From Nitrospinota bacterium (lineage in GTDB: Bacteria; Nitrospinota; Nitrospinia; Nitrospinales; Nitrospinaceae), in the NCBI GenBank assembly GCA_029879645.1, contig JAOUPX010000021.1, forward strand, positions 1 through 33,245: DNA of 33,245 nt, in the 5' to 3' direction. Below, one piece after another: positions 1 through 7,802 of this stretch (its first letter is position 1; each line of letters starts with the position of its first letter). Both the position numbers and the translations under genes were made by a program. The notes beneath the pieces are model-generated. The model saw only the letters and a program-made list of their open reading frames with translations. It had not been told where the DNA came from and searched no databases.

Positions 1-1763
1 CATATCATGATACTGGAGAGGCGAAAGTTATAGGAATGAAAAGGGAAGTCTGGGGGTTGAGGAAAGACGGGTCGGTATTTCCTATCGAACTGGCTGTTAA
101 TGAGCTTTTTATTGGGGGTCGAAGAGCATACACCGGCGTGGTTCAGGATATAACAGATAAAAAACAGGCTCAATGGTCGCTTGAGCGGGTGACCCGTCAA
201 AATGAATTGATTCTAAAGTCAGTAGGTGATGGGATTTTTGGAATCAATCTGGAAGGCGAAATTATTTTTTATAATCCCTCCGCCCTGAAGATGACACGGT
301 TTGAGGAAAAAGAGTTAGTGGGGAAATATTTGCACGAAGTATTGACTCTTATTCCTGAAGATGATTCTTTGATAGGCCGAAATTATCCTTTGTATGATGT
401 ATTTAAAGACGGTAAAACTCAATCCAAGGATGAGGAGGTGTTTTGGAAAAAAGACGGATCCGCGTTATTGGCAGAGTATATATGTGCTCCTATTTTTGAA
501 GATGAAAAAATTGTTGGCGCGGTTATAACCTTTCGTGACATTTTGAGAAGAAAGAGGGTTGAAGAAGCGCTGGTCCAGGCCAAGGAAGAGGCCGAGCGCG
601 CCAACCGTGCCAAATCTGATTTCCTATCCCGTATGAGTCATGAATTGAGAACTCCGCTGAACTCCATTCTGGGCTTCACCCAAATTTTGGAAATGGATAC
701 CCTGGATGCTCTATCCGATCGTCAAAAACCCTGGGTCAGCCAGGTCCGCAAAGCCGGCTCCCATTTGTTGGAGTTGATTAATGAAATTCTGGATCTGGCA
801 CGTATTGAATCTGGGAAAATGACCGTATCCCTGGAAAACGTGGATGTTGTGCCTGTGATTCAAGAAGTAATTACATTAATTCTTCCCATGTCTCAGGAGC
901 GCAGCATTAAAATAATCAATATGATATCTATCCCCAAGCTTATGGTTTATGGGGATCGGGTACGCTTGAAGCAGGTGTTTTTAAACCTGATTTCGAATGC
1001 TGTTAAATACAATATCGAAAACGGAATGATTTCAATTTATTATAGAAGATCACCTCAAGGGAATATACGTATTAGTATAGAAGATTCAGGAGTCGGGTTC
1101 TCCAAGGATAAAATCAGCGATCTGTTTGAGCCGTTTACCCGGCTGAATGAAGGAACTTCAGAAATTGAGGGAACCGGAATCGGGCTTACAATCACCCGGC
1201 GTTTGATCGAGCAAATGCGGGGAGATATTTTTGTCCGAAGTGTTCCCGGCAAAGGCAGTTGTTTTACTTTGGAACTGCAGGCGGGGAACGAAAAAGCAGC
1301 ATTAAGGGAGATTCCCGTCCCTGAATCTAAAGCCTTGTCAGGACCTCTGATATCTGAAAAAAAATACGTTATCCTGTATATAGAAGATAATCCTGACAAT
1401 CTTATATTGGTCAGGCAGATTCTGAAATCACGATCGAATATTCAATTGATTTATTCCAAAGATGGAAAATCAGGGATTGAGATGGCTCTGGCTCACCGTC
1501 CGAAGATGATTTTAATGGATATCAACCTTTCCGGAATGGATGGATTTGCCACCCTGAGAGCTCTGCAGGCTTATAAGGAAATCCGATCTACCCCGGTGGT
1601 TGCCGTGAGCGCCAATGCTTTACAGGAAGATGTGAGTCATGGGATGGAGGCGGGGTTTGATGCCTACGTTACCAAGCCAATCAATATTACCCATTTTATG
1701 GATTTGGTGGACCGAATGCTTGAGAAAGCAGACGAGGTTTCCATGAAGTCCCCTTCAGGATGA
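1..1763 (+). CDS. PAS-PAS hybrid histidine kinase with C-terminal REC (5' end outside window)
   Basis: Cytoplasmic hybrid sensor kinase. The reading frame is open from base 3 through the first ATG at 36, and the residues before that ATG (YHDTGEAKVIG) already belong to a PAS domain, so the true start lies upstream of the window. Numbering from ATG 36: end of a first PAS domain (1-45), second PAS (about 55-175), HisKA with the SHELRTPLN box (His202 the likely phosphorylation site), HATPase with N-box Asn317/Asn321 and GTGIGL G-box (about 305-415), and a REC domain (about 445-565) with the phosphoacceptor Asp495 in MDINLSG. There is no HPt domain, so phosphate from the REC must go to a separate partner. 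The next gene starts 9 bases downstream, so they are probably co-transcribed. The second PAS resembles the third PAS of the large hybrid kinase at 10174. Signal unknown. Confidence 0.9.
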   Translation, partial: YHDTGEAKVIGMKREVWGLRKDGSVFPIELAVNELFIGGRRAYTGVVQDITDKKQAQWSLERVTRQNELILKSVGDGIFGINLEGEIIFYNPSALKMTRFEEKELVGKYLHEVLTLIPEDDSLIGRNYPLYDVFKDGKTQSKDEEVFWKKDGSALLAEYICAPIFEDEKIVGAVITFRDILRRKRVEEALVQAKEEAERANRAKSDFLSRMSHELRTPLNSILGFTQILEMDTLDALSDRQKPWVSQVRKAGSHLLELINEILDLARIESGKMTVSLENVDVVPVIQEVITLILPMSQERSIKIINMISIPKLMVYGDRVRLKQVFLNLISNAVKYNIENGMISIYYRRSPQGNIRISIEDSGVGFSKDKISDLFEPFTRLNEGTSEIEGTGIGLTITRRLIEQMRGDIFVRSVPGKGSCFTLELQAGNEKAALREIPVPESKALSGPLISEKKYVILYIEDNPDNLILVRQILKSRSNIQLIYSKDGKSGIEMALAHRPKMILMDINLSGMDGFATLRALQAYKEIRSTPVVAVSANALQEDVSHGMEAGFDAYVTKPINITHFMDLVDRMLEKADEVSMKSPSG

Positions 1764-1772
1764 TAGGATATT

Positions 1773-2933
1773 ATGTTGGAACCTAAAGATTACCGGAATT
1801 CCAAAGTTTTGATTGTGGACGACGAGCCCGGGAATGTCCTGCTTCTGGAACAAATGATGACCCAGGAGGGATACAGCAATCTGCATAGCACATCCGAGGC
1901 CACGCAGGTACTGCCACTGTTTTCTGAAATTGAGCCGGATTTGATTTTGCTCGACTTGAATATGCCGAGGATGGATGGGTTTCAGGTTATGGAGCAATTG
2001 AAAGAAGTTGATCCGGAATCACTGGTTCCCATTCTGGTTTTAACTGCAATGAGGGATGAAAAAACCCGCTGGCGTGCACTGCGTTCAGGGGCCAAGGATT
2101 TTCTGAGTAAACCCTTTGATTTGACCGAGGCAAATCTGCGAATCAAGAATCTGTTAGAGATGCGTTTACTGCATCAAAGGGTTCGAATGCACAACCAGAC
2201 CCTGGAGGATCAGGTGCAGGTGCGAACAGCCGAGTTGGAGAGGACGATGGAGGAATTGACCAACTTTGCTTATATTGCCTCCCACGATCTTCAGGAGCCC
2301 CTGAGAAAAATCATTGTTTTCGGAGACCGGCTGGCTGAGAAATTTGGCTCTGCGCTTAACGATACTGGTAAAGACTACATTGAGCGTATGCAAAAATCAG
2401 CACTTCGTATGAAAGGGTTGATTGATGGTCTTCTGCATTTCTCAAGGATCACGACTCATTCCACCCCTTTTCAAATAGTAGATTTAAATGAAGTGGTTTC
2501 CGAGGTGTTGTCGGATCTTGAGGTGCAGATTGAAAGAACCCGGGGGAGGGTAGAGGTGGAATCCCTGCCCAGTATCAAAGGGGAGAGATTTCAGATGCAT
2601 CAATTGTTTCAAAATTTGATTTCCAATAGTCTCAAGTACCATAGTGATGAAAAGACACCGGTGGTCAAAGTTAAATATGTCGGGACCGCTGATAATTTTG
2701 AGGAAATTAATGTGGAGGATAATGGCAAGGGATTTGATGAAAGGCACCTGGATCGCATTTTTCGGCCCTTTGAACGTTTGCATGGTCTCAGTGAATACAG
2801 TGGAACTGGGATGGGGCTTGCCATTTGCCATAAAATTGTGATGCATCATAAGGGACATATCACTGCCAGAAGCCAGCTCAACCATGGCGCCAATTTTATT
2901 GTTAAACTTCCAGCTATGAAAAGGGTGAAATGA
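1773..2933 (+). CDS. REC-histidine kinase (response regulator receiver fused to HisKA/HATPase)
   Basis: Soluble 386-aa protein: REC domain (residues 8-125, phosphoacceptor Asp61 in LLDLNMP, Lys113 of the SKPF motif), a coiled-coil linker ending in RTAEL (about 130-160), HisKA with a phytochrome-kinase-style H-box SHDLQEPLRK (His171), and HATPase (about 270-382; Asn281, EDNGKGF, GTGMGL). With a REC at the N-terminus it probably receives phosphate or an allosteric signal from another kinase rather than sensing a ligand itself. It begins 9 bases after the preceding hybrid kinase and its stop overlaps the start of the next gene (ATGA), so a three-gene operon is likely. The REC-plus-linker module is closely related to those of the kinase at 3555 and the HD-GYP protein at 7803. 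Confidence 0.92.
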   Translation: MLEPKDYRNSKVLIVDDEPGNVLLLEQMMTQEGYSNLHSTSEATQVLPLFSEIEPDLILLDLNMPRMDGFQVMEQLKEVDPESLVPILVLTAMRDEKTRWRALRSGAKDFLSKPFDLTEANLRIKNLLEMRLLHQRVRMHNQTLEDQVQVRTAELERTMEELTNFAYIASHDLQEPLRKIIVFGDRLAEKFGSALNDTGKDYIERMQKSALRMKGLIDGLLHFSRITTHSTPFQIVDLNEVVSEVLSDLEVQIERTRGRVEVESLPSIKGERFQMHQLFQNLISNSLKYHSDEKTPVVKVKYVGTADNFEEINVEDNGKGFDERHLDRIFRPFERLHGLSEYSGTGMGLAICHKIVMHHKGHITARSQLNHGANFIVKLPAMKRVK

Positions 2934-3301
2934 GACAGGAAAAAATTCTGATTGTAGATGACGAAGAAATCGTTCTCGAAACCATAGGGGATGACCTGAT
3001 AGAAGCGGGCTTCGATGTCAAAAAGGCTAAAAATGGTATTGAGGGTGTTTCGCAGTTTAAGCAGGAAACCTTTGACCTGGTCATCAGCGATTTGAGGATG
3101 GATGAAATGGACGGTTTGGGAGTTCTCAAGGAAGTTAAAAGGCTGTCTCCCAAGACTCCTGTTATTATCATTACCGGATACCCATCTTCCAAGGTGGCCA
3201 AGGAGGCCCTTTTGCTGGGGGCGAGCGATATTATTATGAAGCCAACCGGGTTTGGGGAAATATTTAAAGCCATTCACCAGCACATCGATTCTTCCAGGTA
3301 A
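2930..3301 (+). CDS. Single-domain response regulator (REC only, CheY-like)
   Basis: A 123-aa stand-alone receiver domain. It has the acidic pair Asp10/Asp11, phosphoacceptor Asp54 in ISDLRM, the Thr of ITGY, and Lys104 in MKPTG, so it should be phosphorylatable. There is no output domain, so it is likely to act by protein-protein contact or as a phosphate shuttle. The start overlaps the stop of the REC-kinase before it by 4 bases (ATGA), implying translational coupling and a functional link. The sequence is closer to NtrC-type receivers than to chemotaxis CheY. No promoter is seen for it alone. The following 253 bases before the next gene show no terminator I trust. Confidence 0.9.
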   Translation: MRQEKILIVDDEEIVLETIGDDLIEAGFDVKKAKNGIEGVSQFKQETFDLVISDLRMDEMDGLGVLKEVKRLSPKTPVIIITGYPSSKVAKEALLLGASDIIMKPTGFGEIFKAIHQHIDSSR

Positions 3302-3554
3302 AATATCCAAGAAACAAGCCCCCTAGCCCAGTGCGAATATCTTTGCCCATTCTAGACCTTGATGCAGACTCCATTACCTTCTCTCAGGAATTGTATTTCA
3401 GACCGCCTCCCGGGTTGGCCAAAGGGGAATATTTTTGCGGAGTGGAAAATTCAGGTACAATGGAGCTTTATTTAAAAACCGAGAACTTCCTTTAGCTTTA
3501 TTTATCCTTCTCTGACATCATCCCAATGGACTGTAAGAAAGGAGACGCGGAACC

Positions 3555-4733
3555 GTGACAGAATACTTCGACTCTAAAATCCTTATTGTTGACGATGAGC
3601 CGCCCAATATTCTTTTATTGGAGAAACTCCTTAAAAAGGAGGGCTATTGCAACATCCGCGCTCTGGATCATTCACCGAAATTTTTAGAGGTATTTCAGGA
3701 GTTCGAGCCCGACCTGGTTCTACTCGATATAAACATGCCAGAGGTTGATGGTTTTGAAATACTGTTTCAGTTAAGAGAAATTCAGGTAGACTCTTTTCTT
3801 CCTGTATTGGTGCTTACGGCACAAATGGATATGGAAACACGCTTAAAGGCCCTGGATTGTGGAGCCCATGATTTTCTCAATAAACCTTTTGACTTGGGAG
3901 AAGTCAGTTTTCGAATTCGCAATCTTTTGGAGACGAGGCGTCTGCACAATCTGATCAAAGATCAGAATCGTAGTTTAGAGCAAAAAGTACGGGAAAGAAC
4001 CGCCGAGTTGGAAGCCTCCCATGCCTATCTTTTGCATTCGGAGAAGCTCTCTGCAGTGGGAAAGCTGGCCGCGTCAATTTCTCATGAGTTCAACAACCCT
4101 ATTCTGGGGATCCGGAATATTCTGGAACAGGTATCTTCCAGCGTTTCTCTGGATAGTGAACTGGAGGAGTTGGTACAACTTGCGATTCGAGAGAGTTCGC
4201 GCGTTATGGATTTGGCCACCAAGCTGAAACAATTTTATCGTCCTTCCACCGATCAATTGATCTCGCTCGATCTTCACAGCATTTTGGATGATATGATTGT
4301 CCTCAAGAAAAAGGATTTTATTGAAAAGAAAATTGAACTGGTTAAGAGGTACGCCCCGGATTTACCCAATGTCCAGGTTGTGGAGGACCAGTTGAAGCAG
4401 GTGATTCTGAATCTACTGCAAAATGCCGAGGAGAGTATTACCGGAGAAAGAGGCAGGATAGAAATTTCAACGAATCATATCGATTCGCAGGTTGAAGTGC
4501 AAATCAGGGACACGGGTTGCGGAATTTCCGCCCAGCACGTTAAAAATATTTTTGAACCGTTTTTTACCACTAAATCTGCGGTTAAGGGAACCGGTCTCGG
4601 ATTGTTTGTGAGTTACGGGATTATTAAAAGGCATGGGGGCGATATTAGCTGCACCAGCCAGCCTGGTGAAGGGACACTTTTTACTCTTACTCTTCCTCTT
4701 CCTCTTCCTCTGAGTGGGAGGGAGAACTCTTAG
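3555..4733 (+). CDS. REC-histidine kinase, NtrB/DctB-like kinase core
   Basis: A 392-aa soluble kinase starting at GTG, chosen because a good Shine-Dalgarno sequence (AAAGGAG) precedes it and the REC domain begins within ten residues. Order: REC (residues 6-125, phosphoacceptor Asp58 in LLDINMP), a coiled-coil linker (125-165), HisKA with an NtrB-type H-box [11 protein letters not shown] (His177), and HATPase (about 275-385; QNAEES N-box, RDTGCGI, GTGLGL, typical of the NtrB/DctB kinase class). It sits 59 bases before an NtrC-family activator, and this kinase class usually phosphorylates such activators, so the two probably form a pair (inference). Having a REC in place of a membrane sensor suggests it is controlled by an upstream kinase. 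Its C-terminus is encoded by a short hexanucleotide repeat. Confidence 0.92.
   Translation: MTEYFDSKILIVDDEPPNILLLEKLLKKEGYCNIRALDHSPKFLEVFQEFEPDLVLLDINMPEVDGFEILFQLREIQVDSFLPVLVLTAQMDMETRLKALDCGAHDFLNKPFDLGEVSFRIRNLLETRRLHNLIKDQNRSLEQKVRERTAELEASHAYLLHSEKLSAVGKLAASISHEFNNPILGIRNILEQVSSSVSLDSELEELVQLAIRESSRVMDLATKLKQFYRPSTDQLISLDLHSILDDMIVLKKKDFIEKKIELVKRYAPDLPNVQVVEDQLKQVILNLLQNAEESITGERGRIEISTNHIDSQVEVQIRDTGCGISAQHVKNIFEPFFTTKSAVKGTGLGLFVSYGIIKRHGGDISCTSQPGEGTLFTLTLPLPLPLSGRENS
4683..4711 (+). repeat. Hexanucleotide repeat (about five units of ACTCTT/CCTCTT) at the kinase 3' end
   Basis: Two ACTCTT units are followed by two and a near-complete third CCTCTT unit, encoding alternating Leu with Thr or Pro at the C-terminus of the NtrB-like kinase. 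The unit is a multiple of three, so slippage would change tail length without shifting frame. It lies just past the catalytic HATPase domain, so the effect on activity is probably small. Confidence 0.7.
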
Positions 4734-4792
4734 AATAATTACGGAATGAGATTAATAATGTTCAGGTGGATTGAAAATCTTTAGGATGAGAT

Positions 4793-6172
4793 ATGTCAGA
4801 AATTAATAAAGTGCTGATTATTGATGATGAGGAAATAGTTGGTAAGGCCTATAGAAATGAACTCCGGGGGAAAGGGTTCGATGCAGATACCCTTGAATCG
4901 GGTTCTGAGGCCCTGAACCTGCTGAACCCTCAATGGCCTGGGATAGTCGTCAGCGATATCATTATGCCGGAGATGGATGGATTAACCCTGTTGAAAAAAG
5001 TTAAAGAAATGGATCCCGATTTGCCAGTGGTTCTAATCACCGGGCAGGGAGATATCCCCATGGCAGTTAAGGCCATTCAGCAAGGTGCCTATGATTTTCT
5101 GGAAAAACCGTTCGAAACTTCCAAATTTATCGATGTTGTTAAACGCGCTATGGAAAAACGCCGTCTGATTCTGGAGGTGCGAGCACTGCGGACCACGCTC
5201 AGCTCACAAAAAGAAGCAGGAAGCAAGATTGTGGGTAAATCTCCAGCTGTGGAGCGGCTTAGAACTACCGTGAAAAGTATTGCCGATTGCGATGTCGATG
5301 TTCTACTGCTCGGCGAAACGGGAACAGGGAAAGATCTGATTGCCCGCAGTCTGCACGAAATGAGCAAGCGTGGCCGCAAGCATTTTGTGGCAATCAACTG
5401 TGGCGCCATGCCGGAAACCATCATCGAAAGTGAATTGTTCGGTCATGAGGCGGGTGCCTTCACCGGGGCCAATAAAAGGCGTATAGGAAAATTTGAGCAT
5501 GCCGATGGAGGTACGATTTTTCTCGACGAAATTGAGAGCATGCCTTTGCATCTTCAGGTCAAATTACTGCATGTGTTACAGGATCGGGTGGTGCAACGGG
5601 TGGGTTCCAATACCTCGGTTCCTGTAGATGTGAGAGTGATTGCCGCTACCAAAGTGGACCTGAAGCAGGCTTACGAGGAAAATACCTTTAGAAAAGATTT
5701 GTATTATCGACTGAATGTGGTCCAGATTGAAATACCCCCCCTACGGGACCGGCGCGAAGACATTCCCCTGCTGTTCCAGCATTTTGTCTTGGAAGCCTGC
5801 GGGCGCTACCGTTTGGAACCTCCCAATCCACCGGAAACGCTGATGCAGAATCTTCTGGCTCGGGAATGGGAGGGAAATATTCGGGAACTTCGCAATGAAG
5901 CTGAAAAATTTGTTTTGGGGTTGAATCTGGATGTCCCGGATGTTTCTGAAAAACCTGATGTGGCTTCCCCGGTCTCCTCTGGACAGTCCTTTCCATCCAA
6001 CGGACAATCATTTAAGGAAAAAATCGCTCAATTTGAAAAAAGCCTGATCGAAAGTGAGCTGAAAGCGCAAAAAGGCGATTTGAAAAAAATCCAGGATTCC
6101 TTAAGTATTCCCAAGCAGACCCTCTACGACAAAATAAAAACCTTCGGATTGAACCGAAAAAATTATACCTGA
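4793..6172 (+). CDS. NtrC/DctD-family sigma-54-dependent response regulator
   Basis: A 459-aa activator of sigma-54 RNA polymerase. REC (1-120; Asp55 in VSDIIMP, Lys105 in EKPF), AAA+ domain (about 145-385) with Walker A GETGTGKD (174-181), the sigma-54-contacting GAFTGA loop (221-226), Walker B IFLDEI (242-247) and arginine-finger segment FRKDLYYRLN (299-308), then a Ser/Pro-rich linker and a Fis-type helix-turn-helix at the C-terminus (about 415-455). All catalytic motifs are intact. The start ATG follows AGGATGAG. The NtrB-like kinase gene lies 59 bases upstream, and two consensus sigma-54 promoters lie about 240 and 1,160 bases downstream of its stop. Those are the obvious candidate targets, though other targets elsewhere cannot be excluded. 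Confidence 0.96.
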   Translation: MSEINKVLIIDDEEIVGKAYRNELRGKGFDADTLESGSEALNLLNPQWPGIVVSDIIMPEMDGLTLLKKVKEMDPDLPVVLITGQGDIPMAVKAIQQGAYDFLEKPFETSKFIDVVKRAMEKRRLILEVRALRTTLSSQKEAGSKIVGKSPAVERLRTTVKSIADCDVDVLLLGETGTGKDLIARSLHEMSKRGRKHFVAINCGAMPETIIESELFGHEAGAFTGANKRRIGKFEHADGGTIFLDEIESMPLHLQVKLLHVLQDRVVQRVGSNTSVPVDVRVIAATKVDLKQAYEENTFRKDLYYRLNVVQIEIPPLRDRREDIPLLFQHFVLEACGRYRLEPPNPPETLMQNLLAREWEGNIRELRNEAEKFVLGLNLDVPDVSEKPDVASPVSSGQSFPSNGQSFKEKIAQFEKSLIESELKAQKGDLKKIQDSLSIPKQTLYDKIKTFGLNRKNYT

Positions 6173-6310
6173 TCCTTCCTGGTCTGTTAGAGCCTTCCTC
6201 CCTGAGCAGCAGGATTGCCGTCTCCATAATTGCCCTCTAAACCCCTTGTCTAATCCCCCTTACCCGTTTTTGGATATCCCATAATAAAGTCCCTGTCCGG
6301 ATCCCGTAAA

Positions 6311-6323
6311 GCGGTGTGTCCGC
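6311..6323. promoter_or_regulatory. Candidate activator-binding dyad (GCGG-N5-CCGC)
   Basis: A perfect 4-bp inverted repeat with a 5-base spacer, centred about 100 bases upstream of the -24 element of the sigma-54 promoter at 6416. That is the usual distance for an enhancer bound by an NtrC-type activator. The half-sites are short, so chance is possible. No second copy of the same motif was found before the other sigma-54 promoter. Confidence 0.3.
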
Positions 6324-6415
6324 ATTCTGGTAATTCGTATTCCCGGGAGAGAGCCGGCTGCACCCTCGAATTCTTAATCTTTTAAAAAACAATGAGTTGG
6401 GCGGGGTTGGGTGAT

Positions 6416-6430
6416 TGGCACAGTATTTGC
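6416..6430 (+). promoter_or_regulatory. Sigma-54 (-24/-12) promoter of the 73-aa gene
   Basis: TGGCAC-N5-TTGC, a full match to the sigma-54 consensus with GG (6417-6418) and GC (6429-6430) separated by exactly 10 bases and a T following TTGC. The expected transcription start is near 6442, giving a leader of about 60 bases that ends in an AAGGAGG ribosome site before ATG 6503. It sits in a 330-base gene-free gap directly downstream of an NtrC-family activator gene. The rest of that gap (6173-6415) shows one dyad and an AT-rich patch and no ORF. Confidence 0.85.
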
Positions 6431-6502
6431 TTTTATAGAGGCTATAAGCACAATTGAGATCAAGTTAGGCCAATCTGAAAACTAACAACCAAGGAGGCAG
6501 AA

Positions 6503-6724
6503 ATGTTTTATCAAGTCAGAGTATACAAAGCAGACGGAACATTGAAAGAAACGGTTTCAACCAGCGAGCTGAGTGATAATCATTGGAAAACTTTCGAAAA
6601 AATGGAAAGTGAAATCAGTCTCAATAGTACAGGAATGAAACCCGTTCCAGCATGGGTAAAACAAAAATTGGATTTACAATTTCCTTCTAATTTAGAGTTG
6701 GATTATCAGAGCTCCCAAAGCTGA
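6503..6724 (+). CDS. Small hypothetical protein, sigma-54-controlled
   Basis: A 73-aa protein of unrecognised family. It has a strong ribosome site (AAGGAGG, 7 bases before ATG) and a consensus sigma-54 promoter, which argue that it is real. The sequence is soluble-looking and mixed in charge: an N-terminal beta-strand-like segment (MFYQVRVYKADG), a central region with acidic and basic residues (about 20-40), a Pro/Trp-containing segment (MKPVPAWVKQ, 45-54) and a Ser/Gln-rich tail. No signal peptide, membrane segment or Cys residue is present. It is probably the main target of the NtrB-like/NtrC-like pair immediately upstream. Function unknown; a small effector or regulator of that circuit is one guess. 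Confidence 0.7.
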   Translation: MFYQVRVYKADGTLKETVSTSELSDNHWKTFEKMESEISLNSTGMKPVPAWVKQKLDLQFPSNLELDYQSSQS

Positions 6725-7330
6725 ATTAGTAGTGAGAAAATTGAAGCCTTTGCTTAGGTTGCCAGCTCTTTTGCGGTGGAAGACAATAGGGAAAAAGTCT
6801 TTAGCCTGTATTAAGGGGCATAACGCGAATCAAAGGATTAAAGAATTTTCCCTTGATCAGAGTTTAATTTCTTCGTTTGATGGTTACATGGAGCGGAGAT
6901 CATGCAGCATTCGATCCACGAGTCTAAAAAATCTTTGACATAGTGCGTGTAGAATTTACTCATTTGCGTATACGATGCTCTGTATCGAAAACAAGTGTGT
7001 TAAATCCGCGTTGTGTTTATTGCGGAAAGCGATTCCGTTTTCTCAAAATAGAAGACCTTTTTCCCCTGTTCTCCAAGATTATCTTGGAGGCAACGTTTCT
7101 ACAGGATTAACTTCAAAATAACCCCTGCTATTGGCAGTCCTTCCATTAATTACGTTTGGTCATTTTTGTCCCCAGCTATTCCTATTAAACTGCCAAGTTA
7201 ATAAGGAAAATGGTACGAATCCCGTAATCCCGTTAATCTCGGAGCCCGTTTGTTGGAATAATGACCGGAGTTTAACTATTCCTCTATATTTAAGTAATAT
7301 TAAATCAAGGGGTTAGGGCTTGGGTGCCAT
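6725..7330. other. Long intergenic region with several dyads, no convincing gene
   Basis: About 600 bases between the 73-aa gene and the second sigma-54 promoter. The short open frames here (for example 6732-6938 and 7131-7316, + strand) lack convincing ribosome sites and look compositionally unlike proteins. Visible structure includes CGGAA-N5-TTCCG at 7023-7037, TCCGC at 7005-7009 pairing with GCGGA at 7022-7026, and the 19-base palindrome at 7071-7089. It could hold activator sites or an untranslated RNA. Neither is shown by sequence alone. Confidence 0.5.
7071..7089. promoter_or_regulatory. Perfect 19-base palindrome, candidate operator/enhancer site
   Basis: CTCCAAGATTATCTTGGAG: two perfect 9-base arms around a single central T. 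It lies about 240 bases upstream of the sigma-54 promoter at 7331, within reach for an NtrC-type enhancer. No T-run follows, so a terminator is unlikely. It probably binds a dimeric regulator, which is not identified. Confidence 0.45.
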
Positions 7331-7345
7331 TGGCATATATATTGC
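7331..7345 (+). promoter_or_regulatory. Second sigma-54 promoter, upstream of the PAS protein
   Basis: TGGCAT-N5-TTGC followed by T, with GG (7332-7333) and GC (7344-7345) separated by exactly 10 bases. It differs from the consensus only at the last base of the -24 element. The predicted start point near 7357 gives a leader of about 40 bases to the GTG start at 7396. Finding two such sites within 1 kb, right behind an NtrC-type gene, makes chance unlikely. Confidence 0.78.
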
Positions 7346-7395
7346 TAAATAAGATTAGGAAACCTGGTCTGACCAAGAATAGGTGACACAGAGGC

Positions 7396-7764
7396 GTGAT
7401 TCAAAACCTTTTAAAATATAATTATATGCAAATATCCTTGGAAGCGATTGTTTCTTTCGATGAGCAACAACGCATAATTCAATTCGACCGGAATGCAGAA
7501 GAAATGTTTGGTTGCACGGTGGCTGTGGCTTTACAGAAAACACTGGACTTCCTGTTTCCTTTCTATTCAGGGAACAAATATCAAAACCAAATGAAACTGT
7601 TTGCAAGAGACGGGAAGGGAGGGGAAAGAGACGGCTGGTTGCAAATGCGTGCCGTTCGTGGAAATGGAGATGAGTTCCTTGTGGAGGTTGATATCACCAA
7701 ATTTAAGGTGAATGGAAAAAATATTTTTACGGCTATTTTCAGGGAAGTGCCTGGAAGCTTTTAA
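7396..7764 (+). CDS. Stand-alone PAS domain protein
   Basis: A 122-aa soluble protein that is essentially one PAS domain: a helix and strand with an [20 protein letters not shown] motif (about 16-35), the typical MFGC/LF helices, and the closing strands ending in FTAIFREV. No output domain is fused. The start is uncertain: GTG 7396 is used here, and ATG 7426 (residue 11) is the alternative, which would still retain the domain. It sits 38 bases upstream of the REC-HD-GYP gene and downstream of a sigma-54 promoter, so the two may be co-transcribed and the PAS may feed a signal into the c-di-GMP phosphodiesterase or one of the nearby kinases. The ligand cannot be judged. No haem-binding or flavin-binding Cys motif is evident. 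Confidence 0.75.
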   Translation: MIQNLLKYNYMQISLEAIVSFDEQQRIIQFDRNAEEMFGCTVAVALQKTLDFLFPFYSGNKYQNQMKLFARDGKGGERDGWLQMRAVRGNGDEFLVEVDITKFKVNGKNIFTAIFREVPGSF

Positions 7765-7802
7765 TCGAGGAAAATCCAATTGGGACTGTCAGGAGTTATT
7801 CA

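Noticed and set aside
36-1763. ATG at 36 as the true start of the first hybrid kinase
   Set aside because: Residues before it in the same frame fit the PAS domain, so the gene starts outside the window.
3424-3438. GG-N10-GC match with TTTGC upstream of the NtrB-like kinase
   Set aside because: Only GG, one A and TTGC match the consensus; the -24 element is poor and the leader would be over 100 bases.
6732-6938. 68-codon + strand ORF after the 73-aa gene
   Set aside because: No ribosome site of note and an arginine/lysine/serine-rich sequence without protein-like organisation; it lies in a region full of dyads.
7131-7316. 61-codon + strand ORF in the same gap
   Set aside because: Non-ATG start, no ribosome site, and it leads directly up to a sigma-54 promoter; probably chance.
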